From Lacinutrix algicola (GTDB lineage: Bacteria > Bacteroidota > Bacteroidia > Flavobacteriales > Flavobacteriaceae): a stretch of DNA of 64,000 bases. A model generated the notes under the pieces. It had not been told where the DNA came from and did not search any database. It saw nothing but the letters and a program-made list of their open reading frames with translations. Location of the stretch: assembly GCF_001418085.1 (NCBI RefSeq), contig NZ_LIQH01000040.1:124001-188000 (forward strand). Reading direction: 5' to 3'. Made by a program: the position numbers and the translations under genes. Positions 6,639 to 15,007 of this stretch are shown here, piece by piece. Numbering within the stretch: position 1 is the first letter of the stretch; each line of letters begins with the position of its first letter.

Positions 6639-7304
6639 TTATATTACAGTGATAATTTCACTTTGTGGTAATCTAGATTTTGGAGTTTTGTCAGTCGAAT
6701 TAAAATCAGATGCTGCTCTATATCCTAAAGAAACAACTACTAAAGATGTAAATCCTTTTGCTCTTAATCCAAATTCTTCATCTAACGCTTTTACATCAAT
6801 ACCCTCCATTGGTGTTGCATCGATACCTAAACTTGCAACTCCTAATAAAAAGTTTCCAATGTTAAGATATACTTGCTTTTCCATCCAATGTTGGTAATCC
6901 TTTAAATCATATTTATGAATATCACCAAAAGCGTTCATTCCTCCGTACATTCCGTTTTTTATGTCTTCATTAGGGAATCTTCCGTCTTTATCCTGTACTT
7001 CTAAAAGGTGTTTAAAAAAAGTATCATCTGCACCTTCGCTTGTTTTTGAACAAAACAATACTACAGCTGATGCATTCGTTATTTTTGGTTCATTAAAATG
7101 AAAAAAGCCTTGTGTTCCTTTTGTCATACGTGCTTTACCTTCTGTAGTTTCAGCAACGATAAAATGCCAAGGTTGCAGGTTTATACTTGATGGACTCATT
7201 CGTAATAAGTTTTTAACTTGTGCCATATCTGCATCAGATATTTTCTTGGTTGTGTCGTATTCCTTCGTAGTATATCTCCAGTTTAATGTGTCTTGTAAAT
7301 TCAT
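6639..7304 (-). CDS. Nitroreductase family protein (NfsB-like)
   Basis: Complete FMN-dependent nitroreductase of 221 residues, the usual length of oxygen-insensitive NfsB-type enzymes. MNLQDTLNWRYTTKEYD and SPSSINLQPWHFIVAETTEG form the first FMN contacts, and GIDATPMEGID plus SLGYRAASDFN are the C-terminal cofactor-binding segments. It should reduce nitro compounds, quinones or flavins with NAD(P)H. It is the first gene of the run down to 4692, and its promoter is almost a copy of that of the partial nitroreductase at the left edge. Control by the HxlR protein at 556-945 is inferred. Confidence 0.92.
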   Translation of the reverse strand: MNLQDTLNWRYTTKEYDTTKKISDADMAQVKNLLRMSPSSINLQPWHFIVAETTEGKARMTKGTQGFFHFNEPKITNASAVVLFCSKTSEGADDTFFKHLLEVQDKDGRFPNEDIKNGMYGGMNAFGDIHKYDLKDYQHWMEKQVYLNIGNFLLGVASLGIDATPMEGIDVKALDEEFGLRAKGFTSLVVVSLGYRAASDFNSTDKTPKSRLPQSEIITVI

Positions 7305-7325
7305 TTTTATATGTTTTTTTAATTA

Positions 7326-7382
7326 ACTATCATTTTTATAGTGACAAAAGTAAGTATAGTATTAAAACCTCACAATAACGGT
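7326..7382 (-). promoter_or_regulatory. Nitroreductase operon promoter with HxlR-type operator
   Basis: TTG (complement of 7373-7375), a 20-nt spacer and TACTTTTG (complement of 7345-7352), followed by ACTAT-N7-ATAGT at 7326-7342. The 27 nt at 7326-7352 are identical to 331-357, and CAATAACGGT lies at the same 47-nt offset in both. A further ATAGTAC half-site is near 7391. The rest of 7305-7560 shows nothing. Confidence 0.7.
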
Positions 7383-7560
7383 CATAAATGATAGTACAAA
7401 AATAACTAGAAAATCAATCCAATTTAATGTAGAAAAACAGGGAATACCGCTATAATTAAAGGTAATTCCTAAAGTTTTCATAAAAAAGATAATAAGCAAT
7501 TTCCAAACTGCACAACGTACATTTAGTTTTAGTTACTCTTTTTTTAATACCATTTTAGTT

Positions 7561-8190
7561 TTATCCAACCCATCTAAAAGTTAGGTTTATTCGTGGTCTA
7601 ATTTTTTTTGTTGTTTTCGGAATTTTATGCTTCCAATTATTTTGAGTAGCACCTTGCATTAGTAACAAACTACCGTGCTTTAAAGGAATGTCTAAGCGTT
7701 TTAAATCTTTACGCGTGGCGTGTTTTAGTTGAAAAGGTCTAGTTTCTCCAAAAGTAACGGAGCCGATAACCGTGTTTTTGCGTTGATTTACTTCATAATC
7801 CTGATGCCAATCTACACTGTCTTTTCCATCTCTATAATAATTAAGTAAACAGCGCGTAAATTTGATGTCTACCTCCTGCTCTATGCGTTGTTTGATTTTT
7901 AATAGCTCCGCAGTCCAAGGACGTAGCTTTGTTGTTTTTCCAACATAGGCCACTTCTAAATCCGTATCGCCATACCAAGCTGTAAGTCTGGGTAAGTCTA
8001 TTTGTTTACCGTATATAGCCATTTGGCCTTGCTCCCAATTGGTATTTTTTAAAAGGCTATTATACAATCTATCGCTTTCTTCTATTGAAAAGAAATTCTC
8101 AAATAAAGTAACAGCAGCACCAGGTAAATCAAATTCCGTTTTTTGGACCTCATTAGTCGAAAACAAATCTATTTGATTGAATGATTCCAT
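7561..8190 (-). CDS. AlkB-family 2-oxoglutarate/Fe(II)-dependent dioxygenase
   Basis: Oxidative DNA/RNA demethylase of 209 residues, close to the length of AlkB2-like bacterial proteins. Iron ligands are visible as His129-Gln-Asp131 in DWHQDYEV and His188 in NWKHKIPK. The 2-oxoglutarate-binding arginines are in RPRINLTFRW (Arg200, Arg206). LPRLTAWYGD is the nucleotide-recognition region. It should repair 1-methyladenine and 3-methylcytosine. Its start is 7 nt from the stop of the BCCT transporter gene upstream, so the two may be cotranscribed, although no functional link is obvious. Confidence 0.92.
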   Translation of the reverse strand: MESFNQIDLFSTNEVQKTEFDLPGAAVTLFENFFSIEESDRLYNSLLKNTNWEQGQMAIYGKQIDLPRLTAWYGDTDLEVAYVGKTTKLRPWTAELLKIKQRIEQEVDIKFTRCLLNYYRDGKDSVDWHQDYEVNQRKNTVIGSVTFGETRPFQLKHATRKDLKRLDIPLKHGSLLLMQGATQNNWKHKIPKTTKKIRPRINLTFRWVG

Positions 8191-8197
8191 AATTACT

Positions 8198-9703
8198 CTA
8201 TTCTTTATTATTAACTTTTAGTCGGTTTTTTCTAAGATCTTTTACAAAAAAACCAAACATAATGATGATGAAAAACGAAAACGGTAGCGACGTTATAATT
8301 AACAAGCGTTGCACAGCTTCCAATACATTGACATTTGCCTTAATATTACCTAAAAGAATTAAAGCAATAGTTGCTAATAAGATGAAAACAGACCAAATTA
8401 CACGATGCGTTTTATTTGGGTTTTTAGACCCTTTATCCGTAAACATACTTAGCACAAACACAGCAGAATCTACAGAAGTAATTAAAAAACTGATTAATAA
8501 AAATATAGAGGTTATATTTAAAAATGTTGCGAACGGATACTGCTCAAAAAAGACAAAAATAGATGAGAATACATTCCCGAATTGATTATCGTAACTGCCC
8601 CAAGCTTCAATTAAATGAAAAGCTGACGTTCCAAAAACCGAAAACCAAAAGAAAGTTCCTAAACTTGGAATAATTAAAACGCCTAACAACAACTGTCTTA
8701 TCGTCCTTCCTTTAGAAATACGCGCAATAAATATGCCTGTAAAAGGTGCCCAAGCTAACCAAAAGGCCCAATAATAGAAGGTCCAACCTGTTAAAAACTC
8801 TAATCCAGGATTATAGTCTCTAATTGCCAAACTCATTGGTATAAAGTCTATAATGTATTGATATAAAGCAGTAAAAAAAGAAACCACAATACCCTGAATA
8901 TCACTTGTAAAAAAAACGAATAGCAATATTACCAAAGTGACAATAATGTTTAGTTTAGAAAATATTTTAATCCCTTTATTAACGCCTTGCCAAGCAGAAT
9001 AACATGCTATTGTAGAAATAAAAACACACAAAATTATAGTTGTCATTAGTCCAAAATCTGCACTAAAAACGTGATTTAATCCACCATTAATCTGAGTCGT
9101 ACCTAAACCAATAGCCGCAATTAATCCAAAAATAGTGGTGATAATCGTAATTATATCTACACTTGCTCTTATCGGTTTGCTTTTAATACGATCTTCAATT
9201 GTGGCACTAATTCTGACTTTCTTTTTTTTGACATGCAACGCATAACCAACAATAACTGCAAATAATCCGTAAAATGCCCAAGCAGTAATTCCCCATTGGT
9301 AAAACGTGAATTCTAATGCTACAGTTTCATTGGATAATCCAGATGCAAAAGGTGGATTTTGTTGCATGAAAACGGGCTCTTGCACGGCTCTTAGCAAAAT
9401 ACCAGAACCCATTCCTGCACTATACAACATCGCAATCCAAGACCATAATGAGTATTCAGGCTTAGACGATGCTTTACCTAATTTTATGTTTCCGTATTTA
9501 GAAAATGCAACTAATAACAATGCTACAACACAACCAAAACCTAAGTACAAATAGAAGTATCCAAAATAATTCCGAACCCATAATGACGCACTTTCAATAG
9601 CATTATAACTTGCTTCGGTTGCAAAAAACACAACTAAAGTGCATAGAAAAATGATACCTACCGAAATAGATAAAATGGAATGTTTTTGAATGTATTTAAT
9701 CAT
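8198..9703 (-). CDS. BCCT family betaine/carnitine/choline transporter
   Basis: Inner-membrane transporter of 501 residues with about 12 membrane segments. The family signature lies around WTFYYWAFWLAWAPFTGIFI followed by ARISKGRTIRQ, and GMGSGILLRAVQEP matches the substrate-site helix of the family. It should import glycine betaine, choline or carnitine coupled to Na+ or H+, usually for osmoprotection. The C-terminus is short (ending KNRLKVNNKE), so the long osmosensing tail of BetP is absent. The gene is apparently the first of a two-gene transcript with alkB. Confidence 0.93.
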   Translation of the reverse strand: MIKYIQKHSILSISVGIIFLCTLVVFFATEASYNAIESASLWVRNYFGYFYLYLGFGCVVALLLVAFSKYGNIKLGKASSKPEYSLWSWIAMLYSAGMGSGILLRAVQEPVFMQQNPPFASGLSNETVALEFTFYQWGITAWAFYGLFAVIVGYALHVKKKKVRISATIEDRIKSKPIRASVDIITIITTIFGLIAAIGLGTTQINGGLNHVFSADFGLMTTIILCVFISTIACYSAWQGVNKGIKIFSKLNIIVTLVILLFVFFTSDIQGIVVSFFTALYQYIIDFIPMSLAIRDYNPGLEFLTGWTFYYWAFWLAWAPFTGIFIARISKGRTIRQLLLGVLIIPSLGTFFWFSVFGTSAFHLIEAWGSYDNQFGNVFSSIFVFFEQYPFATFLNITSIFLLISFLITSVDSAVFVLSMFTDKGSKNPNKTHRVIWSVFILLATIALILLGNIKANVNVLEAVQRLLIITSLPFSFFIIIMFGFFVKDLRKNRLKVNNKE

Positions 9704-9818
9704 TTATTGTGTTTTGCTTAAAACAAAAATTAAGGATTAGAATATAAATCTAAATTAGAGTTAACGATTCACAAAAAAAGAAACGTATTTTACTGTGCAT
9801 TAAAAGTTTATAAAGTAT

Positions 9819-10574
9819 TTAAGCTATTAATTCCATTTTTTTAGATTCGCGTATTAAAGCAGCAGCCAAAACGGTTGTTGCATCAATAATAAGACTATCC
9901 TCTATTTTTTCGTATTGGATTGCTAACGGAATTTCGGTACACCCTAAAATAACAGCTTGCGCGCCTTTTCTAGACAAATAAGTGGCTGCCATACCAAGGT
10001 TTTCTTTAGCTTTTTGATTTACAGGGTTAGAAAATGCTTTTATCCCGTAACTAGTGTCGTAAATAGAAGGATGCACAAATAAGTCTTGAATGTCTTCGGA
10101 AGGTTGTATTACTTCAATATTATATTTAGCCAAGACTTCTGGATATACTTTTGCCAAAATAGTTCCTGTAGTACCTAAAACACCAACTTTTGTGATTTCT
10201 GGATGTTTTGTAGAAATATACAAACCAACTTCTTCTATTAAATTAACCAAAACACAAGATTCTGGTATACTTTTTTCAATTAAACTCAAAATAGGTCGGG
10301 CATGTGCAGTATTACACGGAATAGCAATAATAGACGATCCACTAGCTATTAATGACGCAATAATTTCTGCAATAGCAATACCTGGATTTATTTCAGTTTC
10401 GCCTAAAAGATATTTTGTGCGATCTATAATCTTATGTGGTACAGATAACATAGATACTGGTAAATGGTCTTGATCAGACAAGGCTTCTGTAAGATCGTAA
10501 ACCTTTTTAATTAAGTCAATACCAGCATAACTACCTACGCCACCAACTATCCCAATCATTTTGTTTGTCATCAT
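9819..10574 (-). CDS. Aspartate/glutamate racemase family protein
   Basis: PLP-independent amino-acid racemase family member of 251 residues from the chosen start MMTNKMIGIVGGVG; an upstream ATG at 10610 would add 12 residues. Both catalytic cysteines are present: Cys87 in IPCNTAHAR and Cys212 in ILGCTEIPLA, in the expected two-domain pseudo-symmetric arrangement. It probably racemises aspartate or glutamate in the cytoplasm. Which one cannot be told, and it lacks context from cell-wall genes, so I do not call it MurI. Confidence 0.87.
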   Translation of the reverse strand: MMTNKMIGIVGGVGSYAGIDLIKKVYDLTEALSDQDHLPVSMLSVPHKIIDRTKYLLGETEINPGIAIAEIIASLIASGSSIIAIPCNTAHARPILSLIEKSIPESCVLVNLIEEVGLYISTKHPEITKVGVLGTTGTILAKVYPEVLAKYNIEVIQPSEDIQDLFVHPSIYDTSYGIKAFSNPVNQKAKENLGMAATYLSRKGAQAVILGCTEIPLAIQYEKIEDSLIIDATTVLAAALIRESKKMELIA

Positions 10575-10801
10575 GTGCTTTATATCTTTTATTAATAACA
10601 ATAAGCACACAAAAGACGGGTGTTTTTCTAAGACTATATCTTAAAAATTTAATAAAATTAATGATAAAGCTCTATTACAACTAAAAAAACATTTGGTTTA
10701 AAACTTAACAGACGTATAAATATTTAGAATTCTAAACTATTTGAAAGCTAAATCATTTAACCACGACCTATTTAAACATATTACAAAATTAAAGATAATA
10801 T

Positions 10802-11449
10802 ATGACTGTATTAATTTACTTTTTATTAGGTTTAATTACTGCCATAATTGGAACTTTACCATTAGGGACAACAAATGTTGCCGTAATTAATACAACAATA
10901 AAAGAGAATGTTCAAAATGCATTAAAAATTGTTTACACAGCGGCATTAGCAGAATTAATTTTAGTTTCTATTGCCATTCAATTTAATATACAAATCGAAA
11001 ATTTTATTAATACAAATGTTTGGCTACAATATACAATCGCTTTTATATTATTAATTGTTGGATTTATTCTTGTGTTGGGCAGAAAAGAATGTGTGAAAGA
11101 TGAAAACAAAGAATGCATAATTATAAAAAAAAGATATAGTCTATCTAAGCAAATGCTAGGTTTTCTACTTGGATTAATTAATCCTACAGTATTAGTTTAT
11201 TGGATATTAATTATTTCTTTTTTAAACAAAAAAATGCTATACTTAAATACTAGTATTGAATGCTTATTATTAATTCTATTTCTAATTGGTGTTTTTATAG
11301 GAAAAATAATCACACTTTATGGCTATGGAAGATTTAGCCATATATTAAAGGTAAACATGAAAAACATTACCACAAGAATTAATAGAATAATTGGAGCTCT
11401 TTTAATTTGTGTTTCTATATTTCAGTTTACTAAGTTATTCTACAATTAA
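10802..11449 (+). CDS. LysE family translocator
   Basis: Inner-membrane protein of 215 residues with about six hydrophobic segments. The N-terminal LITAIIGTLPLGTTNVAVIN matches the conserved GPxxxxxxN-type segment of LysE/RhtB exporters, and GFLLGLINPTVLVYWILI is the second conserved helix with the N-P pair. Members export amino acids such as lysine or homoserine by proton exchange. The substrate is not predictable. It appears to be a single gene. Confidence 0.8.
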   Translation: MTVLIYFLLGLITAIIGTLPLGTTNVAVINTTIKENVQNALKIVYTAALAELILVSIAIQFNIQIENFINTNVWLQYTIAFILLIVGFILVLGRKECVKDENKECIIIKKRYSLSKQMLGFLLGLINPTVLVYWILIISFLNKKMLYLNTSIECLLLILFLIGVFIGKIITLYGYGRFSHILKVNMKNITTRINRIIGALLICVSIFQFTKLFYN

Positions 11450-11593
11450 TTCAACCACATAACACATTGTTAATGAAACATATATAGTTATTATTTAGGA
11501 TTATTATTTATTGCTTATATTAATAAAATTATATTCGTTTTTAAGAAACTAAATTAATATATTTGATATTACTGTAATGTAAAAAAGCTACTA

Positions 11594-12331
11594 ATGAAGG
11601 AAAAAAAAACTATAAATACTCCTTTTTTCAAAATTACGAATATTATAGATATTGTACTATACGTTTCTTTTTTTTCGGCAGTTATTGTCAGTATTGGTTT
11701 TGGCAAAACAAAATTAATATATGTATTACCCATTGTAATTACTTCTCTTCTTTTTAAATATATACACCTTACTAAAAAAAAGGCTAACCCAGTGTTTATA
11801 TGTGCTTTACTGGCGACTTTAGCATCAGATATATTATCCTTTTACTGTTTTGAAGATTGCTTTGGTGCTATTGCTTCATTTACTTCGATATATCTAATAT
11901 GCTGTGCTTTTAGTCTTAAAAAATATTTACATGCAGGGAAACTAAGATCTTTACCATCTATTTCGGTAATGATTAGCATTGTTTTAATTTCTTATATTTT
12001 ATATTCTATTTTAAAACTATTAGTCAATTCTATACCAAATAATCATTTGTTTTTTGTCTTTCTATGTGCCTTAAGTTTAATAGTCTACACTATTACATTT
12101 GCTATTGTATTTATAAATGATAACTATAAAAATAGTCCTATTTTACTTGCCTCAGGTCTTTTTACTTTTTTTCAAATTGTATTAGTATCAATTAATGAAT
12201 TCTTACATTTTAGTAGAACTTTTACTGTACTTGTTATTATTTGCCATATGATGGCTATTTATCTATTTATGTACTTTATCGTAAAAACTAAAGTTATAAA
12301 GCCAGAAAATATTAAGAAAAAGTTTTTTTAA
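11594..12331 (+). CDS. Integral membrane protein, possibly YhhN/lysoplasmalogenase-like
   Basis: Protein of 245 residues made of about eight hydrophobic segments with short polar loops. The segment ALLATLASDILSFYC resembles the conserved small-residue/Asp helix of YhhN-family proteins (TMEM86-like lysoplasmalogenases), and the size and topology fit. The similarity is weak by eye, so function should be regarded as unknown. It stands alone between a LysE gene and two ThiE-like genes. Codon use is like its neighbours. Confidence 0.6.
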   Translation: MKEKKTINTPFFKITNIIDIVLYVSFFSAVIVSIGFGKTKLIYVLPIVITSLLFKYIHLTKKKANPVFICALLATLASDILSFYCFEDCFGAIASFTSIYLICCAFSLKKYLHAGKLRSLPSISVMISIVLISYILYSILKLLVNSIPNNHLFFVFLCALSLIVYTITFAIVFINDNYKNSPILLASGLFTFFQIVLVSINEFLHFSRTFTVLVIICHMMAIYLFMYFIVKTKVIKPENIKKKFF

Positions 12332-12458
12332 TATTTATTCTTAACTGAAAAAAGGAAAGCTATCACAAGTATTCTGTTTATTACAATATTCTGTATTAAG
12401 TAGTCTTTAAATATGAAGAATCTGAGGTATCTTTACAAAATAAGAAAAGTATTAAATA

Positions 12459-13046
12459 ATGATAGTTTTAATAGCACCCGAAAATGATATCCCAAACGAA
12501 ATAGAGATTCTTAATCAATTATTTCAAGAAGGTTTAGAATACTATCATTTAAGAAAACCCAATAAAGATTACCAAGCACATTGCGATTATTTAAACAAAA
12601 TTGATAAACAACATCATAATAAAATAGTTGTGCACTATCATCATGAATTAGTTAATGACTTCAACTTAAAAGGTATTCATTTTCAAGAACAAAAAAGAAT
12701 TGATAATATCGATAATCCGGGTCGTTATTTTAAAAACCTAAGTCTTTTTGGAAAAACCATAAGTTCATCCTTTCATGAGCCAAAAGACCTTGAAGATTGT
12801 TATTTCGAATTTGATTATCACTTATTAAGCCCTATATTTTCATCTATATCTAAAAAAGGTTATAATGGTCGTGGTTTTGATGTTAATACTATTGATAAAA
12901 CAATTATTGGTATGGGAGGTGTTACAGTAGGTAATTTATCAGCATTCGATACATTAGGCTATAATGGCGTTGGTGTTTTGGGTGGTATATGGAAAAGCGA
13001 TACACCAGTAGCTGTTTTCAAGAAGATGAAACTTCATTTTAATTAA
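12459..13046 (+). CDS. Thiamine phosphate synthase-like protein (ThiE/TenI family)
   Basis: TIM-barrel protein of 195 residues. YYHLRKPNKD corresponds to the substrate-binding lRlK segment, KIVVHYHHELVNDFNLKGIH to the NDr...gvHlg region, and SPIFSSISKKGYNGRGF to the GPiF.T.TK phosphate loop. Enough of the family pattern is kept for thiamine phosphate synthase or a related role, although the first Asp of the NDR motif is replaced. No thiC, thiG, thiH or thiF is nearby, unlike the usual flavobacterial thiamine operon. The next gene is a second, more divergent member. Confidence 0.72.
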   Translation: MIVLIAPENDIPNEIEILNQLFQEGLEYYHLRKPNKDYQAHCDYLNKIDKQHHNKIVVHYHHELVNDFNLKGIHFQEQKRIDNIDNPGRYFKNLSLFGKTISSSFHEPKDLEDCYFEFDYHLLSPIFSSISKKGYNGRGFDVNTIDKTIIGMGGVTVGNLSAFDTLGYNGVGVLGGIWKSDTPVAVFKKMKLHFN

Positions 13047-13096
13047 TTAAGAAAAGCAACTCTTAAAAGGCATTACAAATAACAAGAAACTTAAAC

Positions 13097-13744
13097 ATGA
13101 TTATACCAAAACTACATTATATAGCCGAAGGCGATTCACCAAAAACAATATTAGAAAACATACAAAAAGCATGTACTTCTGGTGCAGAATTGGTACGATT
13201 TGGTATGGAAAATGCTTCAGAAAAAAAGGTGTTAAAAATCGCTAAGGAAGCTATAAAAATTACAAGTCATTACCAAACTAGATTAATAATTAGTGGTTTT
13301 TATAAAGTCGCTAAAGAGGTTAAAGCAGATGGTGTATATTTAGAAAAAGCGGACTCCTGTCCTACTATTGCTAGAAAGTATTTGCATACTTGGCAAAGTA
13401 TTGGAGGTGCTGCAAATACTTTAGAAGATTGTGAGGCACTATTAGATAAAGAAATAGATTATATTAATTTAGGCCCGTTTAAAAGTACGTTTACAAAAGA
13501 TAGTTTGAATCCTGCACTAGGCTTAAAAGGTTATACAGCAATAACAGATGTACTAAAAACACCTATACCAATTATTGGTTTTGGAGGTATTACTTTAGAA
13601 GATGTTCCTGATTTATTAAAAGCAGATATTTCTGGTATTGCAGTATCTCATGCGATAACTCAAAATTTTGATAGTATAAGAGACTTTAATAAACTATTAA
13701 ACGCATCTTCTACACAAGAGCAGCGCCATACTTTTGAGGCGTAA
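13097..13744 (+). CDS. Thiamine phosphate synthase-like protein, divergent (ThiE/TenI family)
   Basis: TIM-barrel protein of 215 residues. The pattern is KADGVYLEKAD, SIGGAANTLEDCEAL, DYINLGPFKSTFTKDSLNPA and IPIIGFGGI, as in ThiE. The pyrophosphate-binding lRlK segment reads ELVRFGMEN and lacks the lysine, so catalysis is uncertain and a TenI-like role is possible. It starts 50 nt after the first ThiE-like gene and is probably cotranscribed. Its stop codon directly abuts the stop codon of the convergent LLM gene (13744/13745). Confidence 0.72.
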   Translation: MIIPKLHYIAEGDSPKTILENIQKACTSGAELVRFGMENASEKKVLKIAKEAIKITSHYQTRLIISGFYKVAKEVKADGVYLEKADSCPTIARKYLHTWQSIGGAANTLEDCEALLDKEIDYINLGPFKSTFTKDSLNPALGLKGYTAITDVLKTPIPIIGFGGITLEDVPDLLKADISGIAVSHAITQNFDSIRDFNKLLNASSTQEQRHTFEA

Positions 13745-14749
13745 TTAATTTAGCTCTTTCATTATTTCTGAAAACAATTGGTAAGACCTTATTCTGTCTC
13801 TTATATCATAAATATTAGTTACAGCAATAAGTTCATCAGCTTGCGTTTGCTCGATAAACTCTTTTACTTGTGCTTTAACTGTTGCTTTACTTCCTATAAA
13901 AGAATATTTCAACATTTGGTGCACTTGCGGGTTTTGCATAATCTCTTTTAACTCATCTGTCATGTCTATTGCAGGTTGTACAAAATCGCGTTTGCCTGTA
14001 AATATGCCAACAATCATTCTAATTAATGATGTTGATAGACGCTGGGCTTCTTGATCTGTATCTGCTATAATAATATTTACGCCAACAATTACATAAGGTT
14101 TTTGTAGAACACTTGACGGTTTAAATTCTTTACGATAAATGTCTAAAGCATTCCATAAATGCGTTGTTGCGAAGTGACTCGCAAAAGCATAAGGCAATCC
14201 TTTTTTTGCTGCTAAATGTGCGCTGTCTGTACTTGAGCCTAAAATATAAATTGGAACCTCTACTCCTTCCGCTACAGTAGCACGCACTCTTGAAGTAGCA
14301 TTATTTGCAGAAAAATAGGTTTCTATTTTATCTAATTCATTAGGGAAAGAATGCGCAGCTTGCATAAAATCAGATCTTATGGCTTGAGCCGTTTCTCTAT
14401 CTGTTCCAGGTGCCCTTCCTAAACCTAAGTCGATTCTGTTAGGATATAAAGAACCTAATGTACCAAACTGCTCTGCAACTATTAACGGTGAATGATTAGA
14501 CAACATAATACCGCCAGATCCTATACGCAATGTATTAGTTCCTTGAGCAACATAACCTATTAAAACCGATGTTGCACTACTACCTATATTTGCCGAGTTA
14601 TGATGTTCTGCCAACCAATAGCGCGTGTAACCAAATATTTCGGCTTGTTGTGCTAATTCCAAAGCGTTATTATAAGTTTGCTTAAGTGAATGATCTTGTG
14701 ATACTAAAGCAAGATCTAAAATAGAATATAATGTTTGTTTATTGTCCAT
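13745..14749 (-). CDS. LLM class flavin-dependent oxidoreductase
   Basis: Bacterial luciferase-like monooxygenase fold protein of 334 residues. Visible features are GYTRYWLAEHHNSANIGSSA, TLRIGSGGIMLSNHSPL and RIDLGLGRAPGTD, which form the flavin pocket of the MsnO8/YhbW-like LLM subgroup. It should use reduced FMN and oxygen on an unknown substrate. Convergent with the ThiE-like pair and without spacer, so the transcripts must overlap. No operon partner is seen upstream. Confidence 0.9.
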   Translation of the reverse strand: MDNKQTLYSILDLALVSQDHSLKQTYNNALELAQQAEIFGYTRYWLAEHHNSANIGSSATSVLIGYVAQGTNTLRIGSGGIMLSNHSPLIVAEQFGTLGSLYPNRIDLGLGRAPGTDRETAQAIRSDFMQAAHSFPNELDKIETYFSANNATSRVRATVAEGVEVPIYILGSSTDSAHLAAKKGLPYAFASHFATTHLWNALDIYRKEFKPSSVLQKPYVIVGVNIIIADTDQEAQRLSTSLIRMIVGIFTGKRDFVQPAIDMTDELKEIMQNPQVHQMLKYSFIGSKATVKAQVKEFIEQTQADELIAVTNIYDIRDRIRSYQLFSEIMKELN

Positions 14750-14956
14750 AACATGCAGTAATCAATTGTAATATTAAGTTAAAAACAGTTGCTTTTACTT
14801 ACACAAAGTTACATAACGCAGTATATGTTTATATCTAATTATTTGTTAATTAAATTCTATTAACTTCATAAAAAAAAGCTGCATAATTATTGCTGGAAGG
14901 TCTTTTAAATTTATATAATGAGTATTGTACTTCATTAATAATAATATCAAAAAAAA

Positions 14957-14983
14957 GTGCTACCATATTAAATATGATAGCAC
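14957..14983 (-). terminator. Terminator of the OmpA-family gene
   Basis: GTGCTACCATAT and ATATGATAGCAC form an 11-of-12 bp stem around TAA, flanked on the left by a run of A that becomes U in the minus-strand transcript. It lies 25 nt after the OmpA-family stop codon. The remainder of the 14750-15007 gap shows nothing coding. Confidence 0.75.
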
Positions 14984-15007
14984 GATTTATAAAAAGTAAA
15001 TTAGAAT

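Noticed and set aside
8262-8585. Open frame opposite the BCCT transporter gene
   Set aside because: Complement of hydrophobic coding sequence with no supporting features. The transporter on the minus strand is unambiguous.
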